A DNA stretch of 64,000 nt. Origin: Nageia nagi (taxonomy: Eukaryota; Pinophyta). Position 1 is the stretch's first letter; each line of letters begins with the position of its first letter. Made by a program: the position numbers and the translations under genes. Location: the NCBI GenBank assembly GCA_050084985.1, contig JBITNC010000001.1:167338001-167402000 (forward strand). Reading direction: 5' to 3'. Below, one piece after another: positions 50,510 to 61,545 of this stretch. The notes beneath the pieces are model-generated. The model had not been told where the DNA came from. It searched no databases and was given only the letters and a program-made list of their open reading frames with translations.

Positions 50510-51300
50510 TTTGTTTTCTTAATGTTTAATTATCATAAGTGTTAGTTTTATAGAAGCATTGGCAATATCCTTCATATTTATCACTATGAAAGAAAAAATT
50601 GTAATTTTTCTCACATGATACCTCACTACAATTTTACTACCTTTCTTAACAAAGTGATATTCATTCCTCTTTATATAATATATAACATCCTTATCAAACA
50701 ATTAAGGACTAACCTATACTATTCCAATAACATAAAAAGAGTATAATATCAAATTAAAAATCATAAATATAATCAATATTAATGGAAATTATAAGCTTGC
50801 ATTGGTGTGTGACTTTCATCTTTATCATTTTGCTCACCCACCCAAGTGGATAAGGATGTGAATGAGGATAATTCTTTATCTCCAACTTCTATACCAAGTT
50901 TTTTGAAATCAAACTCACTTGAGAATCCATATCAACAAGTGCATTGATATTGGTCTTCTTATATTGGATATTAATGAATAATAATTGCATTTTCTTCTCC
51001 TCTTCTTTACCTTTTGATGATGAGCCACTAAGTGCCATACAATCAAGTACTTCATCAATAATATGAAGAATATTCAACCTCATAAATATCTTGTTCCTCC
51101 AATGTTGGTACTACCTTGAGTGATAATTCTTCCTTGAGTGTATATAATTCCTTTTTCTTAGGTTTTCCTTGAACCATTTGGGTCTAAGTTATGGGTGTGT
51201 ATACCAATACTTATCTTCCTCATGCCCTATCTTCTTGTAGTTCAAGTAGTGAGTCTTATTTCCATTATTCTTCTTTGTTATTGCATTAACCTTGTCCTTA
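50510..51300 (-). pseudogene. Gypsy knuckle and protease relic, copy A
   Basis: On the minus strand, near 51290-51190, a zinc knuckle remnant reads KIGHEEDKYWYTHP with its cysteines replaced. The retropepsin at 51083-50889 has INALVDMDSQVSLISKNLV, where family members have LVDTGSQ, so the aspartate remains but the T-G pair is lost. At 50701-50519 the text MFDKDVIYYIKRNEYHFVKKGSK corresponds to the segment after the protease in this family. Stops occur between the pieces. A second, related protease relic is at 52662-52997. Confidence 0.72.
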
Positions 51301-51499
51301 TCTAGTGACTTCTTATTATTGAAGTCTTTTTCCTAATTTTTGGTCTTTCCATAAGCCTCCAAGTGTTGTTCTTGAACATAAAATTGATCCAAATCTAAAG
51401 GATTATAATGAAAAATAGTATGGTGAATATAACTATGCAAACCCCTAATGTACTTCAATAAAGTCTTATGTCTTTTCAAGGAAATACCAATTAGTGCAA

Positions 51500-51974
51500 C
51501 CCTAGTTTTGAATTCAATTATGTATTCTTGGATACTTTTCCCTTTCTCTTATCTAAAATGAAACCACTCCATGGTTTGATTTTGTTTATGGCTAAGAGGA
51601 TAAAACTAGTTTTATAGAAGCTCCTTGAAAATATTCCAACTTGAAACACTAAATTCATCACCATTCTTGATGGCATCACAATATGCTTCCCACCAAACCA
51701 ACACATATTCTTCAAATTTGAGAGTAGCTACAAAAATATTATCATTATCATCCTTAATTTTTTGCACTCTAAAAAATACCTCCATTTTATTTAACCATTG
51801 ATTTAACTTTTTGACATGAATTTCACCTCCAAAAGATTTAAAGTCTAATTTTACGTCTAGTTTCAAAGGTAAATTTGGTGCTTGTTGTGATATATCTCCC
51901 AAATTTGATTCTTTTATTGCATTAATCATAATGGTATTTAACTCTTCCATTTTGGTGACCACATATCTAAGCAT
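51500..51974 (-). pseudogene. Gypsy gag relic (retrotransposon gag domain)
   Basis: The 120-residue frame at 51974-51612 starts MLRYVVTKMEELN and contains LKLDVKLDFKSFGGEIHVKK, then LNQWLNKMEVFFRVQKIKDD, then ATLKFEEYVLVWWEAY. That is the order and spacing of the retrotransposon-gag domain, with its WW motif. The next frame (51715-51518) continues it after a frameshift with GFILDKRKGKVS. It lies some 200 bases inside the PBS, as expected for the first ORF of the element. Confidence 0.82.
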
Positions 51975-52173
51975 TTCTTATATGGTTCTAATCTTATTTT
52001 TTAACTCATCATTCTCCATGGCCATTTATTTCTATTGCCTCAACCAAATTCTAGAGTCAATATATAGGTATGTCTCCACCAAATCCCCTTCACTTCTTGA
52101 TATGGTCATAAATGTAAAATAACCAATACCATAACTTTGCATTAGATTGATATATGCCCAACAAAAATCTCAA

Positions 52174-52188
52174 CCATCTCTGATACCA
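52174..52188 (-). other. Primer-binding site of the gag-only Gypsy
   Basis: On the minus strand TGGTATCAGAGATGG, two bases inside the right 221-bp repeat. It matches the initiator-tRNA-Met primer site. Confidence 0.82.
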
Positions 52189-52190
52189 CA

Positions 52191-52411
52191 TGATTTGTAA
52201 TCACCATAAGCTTATGGATTACTCAAGTCCTCAAATATAAATTTTATAACACTTAATATCCTCTATATTATTAATATTACACACCTTTAATATTAAATGT
52301 AATGACTATCCTATAATTACTCTTAATAAATATTATTTAGTTTACATCAAAGTAAATACAATGAAGAATATAAAATATATAATAAGTTCAAGAGCATTTC
52401 GATTTTATGCA
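52191..52411 (-). repeat. Right 221-bp repeat (5' LTR)
   Basis: TGATTTGTAATCACC...GATTTTATGCA, same length as 48918-49138 and adjoining the PBS. Confidence 0.78.
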
Positions 52412-52639
52412 AGTGGAATAATGAATATGTTATTTGTAATAGGCCTAATATTATTATATTTATCCAAACATTGATAAATATGGTGGGTTATCAAAACCCT
52501 TTTAATGTTTTATAAACTGCTTCCCTCTCTACCTACTTATTTAGAATGATAAACTTATATAAATAGATGAATAACTATGTGGGAATTATTCTTATAACAT
52601 AATTTGTAGCTTTTCTCATATGAGACATTACTACAAATT

Positions 52640-53340
52640 TACTACCTTAACAAAAATAAATTTATTCTTCTTTATATAATATATAATATATAACATCCCT
52701 ATCAAACAAATACAAACTACCCAACACTATTCTAGAAACATCAATAAGTAAAACATCAAATTCAACCTCATCAATATAATAAATATTAATGAAAATCCTC
52801 AACTTGCATTGGTATTTGACTTGCAACTTTGTATTTTTTCTTACCAACCCAAGTGGACAAGGATGTGAATGAGGATAATTCTTCATCCCCAACTTTTGCA
52901 CCAAGTATTTTAAAATCAAATTCACTTGAGAACTAGGAGCAATAAGTGCATCAATCATGGTCTTCTTAGATTTGACCTTGATTGAGAACAATAGCATTTT
53001 CTTCTCCTCTTCTTCACCTTTTTATGATGATCCAATAAGTACCATACAATCAAGTGCTTCATCAACATATGAAGAATATTCAATCTCATAAATATCTTAT
53101 TCCTCCAATGTTGGTGTTGTCTTGAGTGCTAATGCTTCTTTAAGCATAGATACTTCCTTTTTCATAAGTTTATCCTTAAACCATTTGGGTCTAAGTTATG
53201 GGTGTGTATATCAACACTTATCTTCATCATGCCATGTCTTGTTGTAGCTCAAGCACTAATTCTTTTTTTTTTCATCATTATTCTTTATTATTATATTAAC
53301 CTTGTCCTTATATTATGGTTTTATTGATATGTATTTTGGT
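52640..53340 (-). pseudogene. Gypsy protease and knuckle relic, copy B
   Basis: A 111-residue frame (52997-52662) reads as a Gypsy retropepsin: DALIAPSSQVNLILKYLVQK, then YPHSHPCPLGLVRKNTKLQV, then IDEVEFDVLLIDVSRIVLGS. The active-site D-T-G is replaced (IAPSS). A knuckle remnant (HDEDKC, then YTHP) lies near 53240-53190. It parallels copy A at 50510-51300, base block by base block (for example GATAATTCTT(C/T)AT and GAGGATAATTC regions), so two related elements, or a partial duplication, lie side by side. Its own gag and LTRs were not located. Confidence 0.75.
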
Positions 53341-53432
53341 ACATATAGGTTTTTGGCCTAAATGAACTAAATATATATAAATATTTAAGTATGTAATATC
53401 TAAGTTAATTAACCTAAATAAAACATACATGA

Positions 53433-53955
53433 ATAATAGGAAATAAAGAAATACTAGTATAATAGTAGAACTAGAGTTTTATTAATGTCAAGATACAAAA
53501 TGAAAGTACAAATTAAAGAGATGAAATCAAGTGTAAGATAATACATGTAATTCCTTACCTGTATCAAAATTGAATATATGCAGGATGAACTTATCAAAGA
53601 GAAATGACCTTGATGTGCAAATCCCATAGCCAAAAACATAAAGGATCTTAGCATGGGTGCTAGGTTCCAAGAGCTTAGCATGGTCATGCATCTCAACATA
53701 GGTGCTAGCATTTCAATAGTGTGAGATCTACCAACAAGGATCAATAATAGTATGTGTGTCGATAAGTTGAGCAAAGAATATGATCTTGAATATGGATGAT
53801 AGAGATTTACTTGACTGATAATAAGATTCCAATCTCAATAGATGATGTTTAGAAACACCCAAGAGTATGATACAAACTATCAAGATGTAATCTTGACATG
53901 CTTTCCCCATGTTAGATATACTTACATTTATATCATACATGATATCACCATTTCA
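53433..53955 (-). repeat. 0.5-kb direct repeat, left copy (possible 3' LTR)
   Basis: It aligns with 59399-59935 over about 520 bases (GGATCTTAGCATGG, AAACACCCAAGAGTA, ACTATCAAGATGTAAT blocks). The true LTR may extend to 54125, where ...GATTCAACA is followed by a pyrimidine tract that reads as a PPT on the minus strand. Parallel minus-strand frames in the two copies are repeat products. Confidence 0.72.
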
Positions 53956-54128
53956 CCCCTTGTAAGAAGATTGAAGCTATCATGATGTACCTAACATAAA
54001 AAATAAGAACACAACTTAAGAAATATGTTATAATAAGTTAAAATGTGATAAAGTGTGATTTATCATGTATATAATGTTACATCTAAGCAATATATCATTA
54101 AGGGGACTACTTTTATGATTCAACATAT

Positions 54129-54140
54129 GCCCCTCTTTTA
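54129..54140 (-). other. Possible polypurine tract of the 53-60 kb element
   Basis: GCCCCTCTTTTA on the plus strand reads TAAAAGAGGGGC on the minus strand, a few bases from a possible LTR end TGTTGAATC. It suggests a minus-strand element with its 3' LTR on the left. Confidence 0.45.
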
Positions 54141-54539
54141 AAGTATAATGAAATAAGGACTTTTGAAAAGAAATTATGGTTGCAAAGGAAGTAAAAGTTA
54201 AACAAAAGAAAAAATTGATACTTCCCTAGTTTAGTTCTAGAACTATCCAAATCATAAAGGAATGATGATGTATATTTCCTCCTCTTTTCCTTGGTTGTGA
54301 GATGTAATAGCTTACATGAAGTAGAATCAACCAAGAGAAAATAATAACCTAGAAATAAGAGAGATAAAAACACCAAAATCCAAGAATATATGTGATGTTT
54401 AACTCATAAAAGATATAACAATGATAATAAGAGTAAATCATCATAATATTTCTTCATAAATGTTATTGTAGTAATGAATAAAGGATGAAATTAATATAAT
54501 ATGCCTACATAGTATTGAGAAACCAAATATAGAAAATAC

Positions 54540-55020
54540 CCAATGTTTCATTCGTAGATGCATACATACCACATCATGATAATGATGTGTCCACATCATC
54601 ATGGGGTACATGCCAATTTCTAAATGAAACACATGCAATCAAAACCATATATGCCAACATCCTTACAAGGTACATGCCCCATTTATAGATGCAAGATATG
54701 AATGATAAATAACTAGCATGATGATGGTTGGTTTATATCCAACCAACAAAGGTGACTCCAATAGAAATGCCATACATCATTATGAGGTACATGCTCCATT
54801 CCTAGATGTAGATATGATATGTTGTCATCATCATGAGATATGAACCTCATTATTATATGTTATATAAAGGTGATGGTTAGTTTAGAAACAACCAAAAAAT
54901 ATGAATCAAAGAAATATTGTAGGTTAGTTTAGACCCAACAAAAAAATGTGACTCAAAGCAATGATGGAGGTTAGTTTATACACAACCAACAAAGGTGATT
55001 CAAAGATGATTGGTTTGTTT
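54540..55020. repeat. Tandem repeat region, including a 47-bp unit
   Basis: GGTTAGTTTA-type starts at 54875, 54922 and 54969 are 47 bases apart, with relatives at 54726 and near 55008. The unit includes CCAACCAACAAAGGTGACTC. A second motif (GAGGTACATGCCCCATT) recurs near 54600, 54665 and 54780. Confidence 0.78.
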
Positions 55021-56160
55021 CATAATCATGCATGTGATAATAGTACTAATGATAATGCAAATTGTAGGGAAGGATAGAAATACTTCCTATATATTACCCC
55101 TTGTTCTAATTTGTTCTGAATTGGCCTGATTTATGCCTTTGTGTTCCAACATCTATGCTAGCTCCAATATTGACGCTAGCTTAGGAGTATTATATGTTGA
55201 TGTTATTACACTTACAATGTGTAGTCTACTTAATCTATCTAATAATGATATTTTGTGATAGAAGCTAATGAAGCATTGAATTTTATGATGAATGATTTTG
55301 ACCATATCATGAACATGTGGGAAATGCCCCATTCTATGACTAGATATTTGTTCTTTCCTATAAAGAATCTCATTCCCCAATATGTTTTAGTCCTATATTA
55401 GTTTTTAGGTCACATTGAGCTAGAGTTATTTTGGTGTTCAAGGTAAAGTGATAAATATAAAGTAAAGGTAATGCAAATGCTAATGATCAATAAGGATGCA
55501 AATGTAAGCATGAATGTTGGGGTTCTTAAGGAAAAAAGGTATCCAAATTTTTAGCTAATAGATTTGGTTTTTAAGAAATTAGAAAAGATCATGATTTAAG
55601 AGGTATGATGGCACAAGGTGATTAACATTTATTGGTTATATTTTAAAATGTATCCTATTTTTTATTTAAATAGGCCAAATTGGTGGTTTATTTTCATTTG
55701 CACTATGTGAATTTTGAGCTCTGGTCTAAGATAGCTAGTGTGCTTGTTTTGGTAAGATAGATGAATTCCTAGGAGGTTTGAGTGGTAAAATAAGTATTTT
55801 ATATGAGTGTATCAATATATTAGGTTGAAATGAAATAGATTGGCTAAAGTTCTAACCTAATTGGTTATGTAGTATGATGTTTATGGATCAAGATCTCTAC
55901 TCATGTGGTGAGAGCCTAAGACTCATATTTTATATGTATGCTCCTAATTTGGCAAGGGAAGGGAGAAAATTATAGAAATTGTTAGGATACCCTAGGTTAG
56001 GGTTAATGGGATAGGGATTCCATGATTTTGAGTTTAGAAGTGGATTTTGGATGTGAATTTATGTTTTTAGGCTATAGTGGGGTAAAGGTAATTTGCCCCT
56101 AAATTTTAAAAAAATTGGCCATAGGAAACCTAGCATGAATGTTAGAGTTAGTGTTGGCAC
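55021..56160. other. Stretch without recognised content
   Basis: Only short frames. It separates the tandem repeat from the plant-mobile-domain relic. Confidence 0.5.
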
Positions 56161-56162
56161 TA

Positions 56163-58094
56163 GCCTGGTAGATAGGTTATTAGGTGCATGAAGGATTGTA
56201 CAAGCTATCATGATATTAAGCTAACTGATGAGGAGCTAGGTGTGTTACAACATGTTGGTATGTGTTACCTATTGCATGGTCCCTATGTGTGTGTGGACAA
56301 GAAATTTTTCATAACCCTCATGGAGAGGTGGTTGTAAAAGACCAATACCTTCCATTTACCTAATGGAGAGATCACTATTGTCCCTGAGGATATTCATAAG
56401 ATCCTATGGATTCCTATGAAAGGGTGTCCCATATTTCTAGAGGAGAGCATGACCAATGCAAAATGTAAAGGTTTAGAGAAATGGTTGATAGGATTAGAAG
56501 AGTATCATGAAAGTAAGAAGGGTGCATACCTTCATCATGTTTTTAGAGGTAATATGAAGAGGTTTAGATGAGCACAATTGATTATGGCCTCATAAATTTA
56601 TATCATTGTATACCCAAATAGAAATCATGAGATATTCCCTCTTGGCTTAGTGCATATGGTTTGCTAGATGATGCAAGGTGTGAGGTATGCTTGGGATCCT
56701 TATATCATTGGCCATATGTATCATAACTTCATCATAGTATAAAAGAGAGAATACAAAATTACACACTCATTTGTATTGCAATGTTGAGCGTATGAGCACA
56801 TCTTAGTTATTAAACTAGGAGAACTTCTAGTTCATAGCACATTAACTAAGCACCCCTTATCGTATTCTTGGGAGAGGATAGGAAAGGTTACATGGTTCCA
56901 TAAGAGTGTGGAAGCATACCAAAAAGTGATAGATCGACTCATGGATGGTAAGTGGTTTACCAACCAAGTTTATTTGATATTGGTTAAGTGATTGAGCTAG
57001 AATCTAACACACAATTTTACTTTGTAGGAGAGTTTATCTATAGACCCTATGTTGGTTATGGCTAAATGAGCTAGGAGGTGAGTTGGATTGGTATAGGAAT
57101 CCTTATTATTTGTAAACAAGGAAGATATTTATGGAAACTTATAGGATTGAGAGGGTTCACAGATAATTTGGTATGATACAAGGAATTCCTTCAAAATGTA
57201 AGTTTGTGGTAAGGATGAGGAGGTATAGGGCACATGACCCTAACATGTTTGATACTCCACCCAAGTGGGTATAAGAGTGGAAGCCTCATTAGGATCATGG
57301 TTTAGGGAGAGAAATGGATGATGAGGATGTTGATTCACCTCATGGGACTTAATTTGACCAAGAATACCTATCATGGTGGGTTGGAGCAAGACCTAACCCC
57401 TTGGGACTATAAAGTTTAGAGAGGTTAGTAGAGGATATAGAGGGATAAGCTGAAGAAGAAGAGGAAGATGAAGAGAAGGAAGAAGGGGAAAAGTATAAGG
57501 ATGTACACATGGAAGATGTGGCCCATCATGAGGAAAAAGGTGGATGAAAGGAGGTTCCTAGTGGTATTCCCATCATTGAGACTTGACAACACCTCAAGAA
57601 TGAATTGAATAAGTGGTTTACTATTGTACCTACAAGTTAGTCCTTATAAAAGAAATATCATATAACTAACATGCATTCATTATTTTATTTTGTAGATCAA
57701 ACAAAATTGGACCTAGATTCTAAAAAGGTTGCAAGGTAACACATACTAGATTTGGAAATCTTAAAAGAGAAGGTGGCAACCAAGGATGGTGATGTAGAAG
57801 GGTTGAAGGTGAGGCTAGCAGCATTGAAAAAAGATGTGGAGATACTATAGAAGATACATGAGGATTATAAGGAAAAATAATTCCTAGGGATGATGAACCA
57901 TGTGTTGGAGCACAATAAGAAAATAGAAGACCTCACAAATGAAAAGGCTTACTTATAGACTCATCTTGTGGCATTGGAGGAGCAAATTGGGATAAGGATG
58001 CCTAGTTTGAGTAGGAAAACTTCTAGATACAAGAGTGTTAAGAGTGCTAGGAGTCACTATGGTACTACAAGTGATGTTAGAATAAGAAAATAGT
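56163..58094 (+). pseudogene. Plant-mobile-domain (PMD, MAIN-like) pseudogene
   Basis: The plus strand reads as a decayed PMD protein. The diagnostic stretch is at about 56315-56430: LMERWL, a stop in place of a usual Q/R/P-type codon, then TNTFHLPNGEITIVPEDIHK and then ILWIPMKG. This matches the family pattern ERW...THTFHLP.GE.TITLEDV...LGLP..G. Further text (HVFRGNMKRF, SWERIGKVTWFHKSVEAYQ, then RLMDGKW) continues the domain. An acidic region (about 57430-57540) and a coiled-coil tail (EILKEKVATKDGDVEGLKVR, LAALKKDVEIL, HNKKIEDLTNEKAYL) end near 58094. PMD genes exist as host genes and inside transposons. Stops show it is dead. It is antisense to the inferred flanking LTRs. Confidence 0.75.
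57636..57695 (+). other. Candidate intron in the PMD relic
   Basis: GTTAGTCC opens and TTTTATTTTGTAG closes a 60-base AT-rich insert between the acidic segment (NKWFTIVPT) and the coiled-coil tail (DQTKLDLDSKK). A CTAAC branch-like sequence lies inside. It is short for a plant intron. Confidence 0.4.
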
Positions 58095-58328
58095 ATTTTA
58101 GGTTGTTGGCTAGTTGTGAAGACACTATATCATCGTTTTTAATAATATTTTTGAGATATAATCTTATTTTGTTAAATATTGCATGTATAGGTGTATGATT
58201 TTAATTTTAGTTTTTATATGTTTTAAGTTGCAATAGAAAAGAATAGAATGAATGTTCAAATTTGATTATAATTTGTTATGTATGAGACAAAAGATATAAT
58301 GAACTATTAGTTACATTAATGGAGTGTG

Positions 58329-58392
<64 letters not shown>

Positions 58393-59398
58393 GGAACTAG
58401 CCTTTTTGAGGGATAAAGTCCTTAAGTTTTGGTTTAACTATTTATTATTATAGAAGGGGTTAAAATTTCATGAAATGCTTAGAGGAAACTAAAATGTTTG
58501 CAAGGTTGTACGTTTGTAAAAGTTTAGGCAAAAATGAAACTTATAGACAAAAATGAATTGATGAAAGAATGTCAAAGTGACTTCATTTAGAGCAACCTAA
58601 TGGTGTGTAGGTGATGGAAAAGTATGGACTATGCTAAAATATACCTAAGGAACTCAATGCAGATGTTGGCTTAACATATGAGAAATGGCTCTGGATATGA
58701 CCTTGTTATCTTGAATCTAGTTTCCTCCAAAAGTTTTGTACAAAAATAAGGCAAGATTTACAAAAAAATCATCAAGTATCTATGAAATAAAAGGTTTTCA
58801 AGAAGTACATGGCTTAGTTTTTCTTTGTAAAGTACATAAATACTTATCAGGGTATTAAAGGTTAACACTAAGGAGATGTGGGTGAACTCACAACACTAAT
58901 GGTTTTTGGTAATTATGAGGGAAGACTAGTGCATACACTAATATCAACATTAGCATTGGGTTACAAAGGAAGTAGGGAGTTTGTAGTTAATGACTAATGG
59001 ATGCCTTTAGTGTGGATGAAGTAATGGAAAGTGACAATGCATCCTAGCATAGATGCAAGGTTTTAAGGGATGTTTGATCACAAAAATAAAACAAAAACAC
59101 CTATGCTACTACATATGTAAGAGTAATTATAAATGATAAGAATAAGAATAATAATATTTACATTTTTGTCATATCAAGGTGATATTATCAATAAATTGTA
59201 TGCTTGTATTTGGCAATTTGGCTTTGATAAATTTGGGAAATTGATGATTGAATATTTCCATATTCATGTTATGGCCATGCTAAGGTCCTCATAATTACTT
59301 AGGCTTATCATATGATTTAGTATCTTTAGGTTCTAGAAAATATACTTTTTTATCAATAAAATCTCGGAATCCTGTTGAGTAGTGATATATAAATATAT
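58095..59398. other. Stretch without genes, with a CA microsatellite
   Basis: Apart from the dinucleotide run at 58332-58388, no feature is recognised. If the flanking repeats are LTRs, gag-pol would be expected here and is absent. Confidence 0.5.
58332..58388. repeat. (AC)n microsatellite
   Basis: An uninterrupted AC dinucleotide run of 57 bases. Confidence 0.97.
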
Positions 59399-59935
59399 AT
59401 GATGTCATATGAAATAAAGAAATAGTAGTGCAATATAAGAACTAGATTTTTATTGATGTCAAGATACAAAACAAAAGCACACACTAAAGAGATGGAATCA
59501 AGTGTAAGATAACAAATGTATATACTTAGCTATGTCAAAGCTAAATAAATGTATCATGAACTTAATGAAGAGAAATTATCTTAATATATGAAACCCACAA
59601 CCAACATAAAAAAGGATCTTAGCATGGTGTGTTGGGTTCTAAGAGCTTAGCGTAAGCATACACCTTAGCATGGGTGCTAGCATTTAAGTAGAATGAGGTT
59701 TGTAAATAAGGATTGATAATAGCAAATATGTCAATAAGTTGAACCAATAATATGATTGAAAATATGGATGATAGATATTTGGTCAAGTGATAACAAGATT
59801 CCAATCTTAATAGGTGGTATTTAGAAACACCCAAGAGTAGGGTACCAACTATCAAGATGTAATTTTGACATGCTTTCCCTAGATTAGAGATACGTACATT
59901 TATATCAAGTGTGACATCACCATCAATGTTATGCA
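59399..59935 (-). repeat. 0.5-kb direct repeat, right copy (possible 5' LTR)
   Basis: Partner of 53433-53955. Homology stops at ATATCACCAT/ACATCACCAT, so the right end is truncated or diverged. No PBS was recognised at its left edge. Confidence 0.7.
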
Positions 59936-60249
59936 TAGTGGAAAATATCCACCAATAGGCTAATATTAGGTTTTTTAATGTTTAAATATTTCAAAAATTC
60001 AAACCTTGGATATTGCACCATTTAGCCTAAATTTTTTCAAGATAAAATAATTATGGGTTGGCTCATCAATATTTTATAATTTTTTTATAAAGATAAGTGA
60101 AAATAGTCCCCTATATCTCCTATATTTTCATAAGCAATCACCTTGAAAATTAAAATAAAAAATATTTTTTTTGACAAAATTACCAATTATACCCTATATA
60201 TAAAGTTTATGAAATCGATTAGATATACCAATATTTCAAATTTTTAAGT

Positions 60250-60915
60250 TCTCTGAGATGCTCATTTATGAGGGATTGTAGACACTTAGCTATGTGAGAT
60301 TGCATACATTCTTTTGTGTAATATTGTAGATGCTCATTAGTGTGATATTGCAGACACTCATCAATGTGGTATTATAGATGCTTGTTAGTGTTGTATTTTA
60401 GATGCTCATCAGTGTGGTATTGCAGATGCTCATCAATGTGGGATTGAAGATGCTCATTAGTGTGGGATTGAATATGCTCATTAGTGTGGGTTCTCATAAG
60501 TGTAGTTTTGAAGATGCTTGTTAGTGAGGGATTGTAGATGCATGTCAATGTGGGATTACAAATTCTCATCTATGCAACATTATAGATGCTCATCAGTATG
60601 GTATTACAGATGCTCATTACTATGGGCTTGAAGATGCTCATTAGTATGGGTTTGAATACAATCATTAGTGTGGGATTGAATATGCTTATTAATGTGGTTT
60701 TGAAGATGCTTGTTACTAAGGGATTGTAGATGCATGTTAGTGTGGGATTGTAGATGCTCATATGTGCAACATTGCAAATTCTCATCTATGTAATATTACA
60801 AGAGCTCTTCTATGCAACATTGTAGATACTTATCTATACAAAATTATAAATGCTCATATGTAGGGAATTTTTGATGCTTTCTCATGGGGAATTGCATACG
60901 CTCATCAAGTAGATT
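60250..60915. repeat. 24-bp minisatellite, array 1, with 192-bp higher-order repeat
   Basis: About 28 degenerate units of the form AGATGCTCATCAGTGTGGTATTGC with a 24-base period. A distinctive run (TTTTGAAGATGCTTG... then GGGATTGTAGATGCATG) starts at 60506 and again at 60698, 192 bases or eight units apart. Minus-strand frames of 65 and 71 residues here are repeat products with an octapeptide period. Confidence 0.9.
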
Positions 60916-61339
60916 ATTTCAAATTTAAGATGACCATCAATGATCACCTAAGAAATAAGAATTGTAAACACAAATAGTTATGCTATTTCAAACATTTAGA
61001 AGCTATTTTTTTTTAATTAAGGGATTACAAAATCTCATTTGTGAGGATTGCAAATGCTAATCTTTGAGGAATGGCACTTGCTAGAAAATTGAAGGGAAAG
61101 AAGCAAGACAATCTACCTACAAAAAAGAAAATTGGAAAATATTTCACATGCAAAAGTCAATTTTTTTACTATGACCTATACTATAATTTGTGAGGAACTT
61201 CTTAGATTTTTTAGTATGTGGATAGATTTGGATGTGGTTTTTTAATAATGTTACATAGAAATTGTATTTTACATTTGTTATGTTAGATTAAAATCTTGAT
61301 TGTTATTCTAATTTTTGTGATGCATGCATGCATCTTGAA

Positions 61340-61545
61340 TCTTGATTATTAACATAGATGATCATTGGTGTCTTGACACAAATGATCATCATCAATGTAT
61401 TAACACAAATGATCATTAGTGTCTTAACATAGATGATCATTTGTGTCAATACACTAAAAATTGTATATTTCAATACATTGATGATCATTTTTGTTAAGAC
61501 ACTGATGATCTTCTGTGTCAAGACATTGATGATTTTCTATGTTTG
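61340..61545. repeat. 24-bp minisatellite, array 2 (TGATCA type)
   Basis: ATGATCAT anchors at 61358, 61382, 61409 and 61433, and further diverged units to about 61545, keep a 24-base spacing with one 3-base insertion. Units resemble ACATAGATGATCATTTGTGTCAAT and are relatives of array 1 with GATCAT for GCTCAT. Adjacent units partly form inverted repeats around 61465. Confidence 0.88.

Larger units (their letters stand above)
48918..52411 (-). mobile_element. Candidate gag-protease-only Gypsy derivative, 3.5 kb
   Basis: Two 221-bp direct repeats with TG...CA ends (48918-49138, 52191-52411) flank a decayed gag and protease on the minus strand. A tRNA-iMet-type PBS lies directly inside the right repeat, making that the 5' LTR. 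Reading left from the PBS gives gag, knuckle, protease, then minisatellites (49460-50060) and no RT or integrase. The size and content match terminal-repeat elements with only GAG. Weak points are that no matching 5-bp duplication was found at the ends and no clear polypurine tract adjoins the left repeat, so the left LTR could be truncated or belong to a sister copy. Confidence 0.6.

Noticed and set aside
53454-53940. Paired minus-strand frames of 106 and 70 residues, similar to 59619-59936
   Set aside because: Similarity exists because both lie in the same direct repeat. They do not share an open frame end to end and match no family I know.
60372-60785. Minus-strand frames of 65 and 71 residues with octapeptide repetition
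   Set aside because: The period is that of the 24-bp DNA repeat (24 = 8 codons). There is no start context or non-repeat domain.
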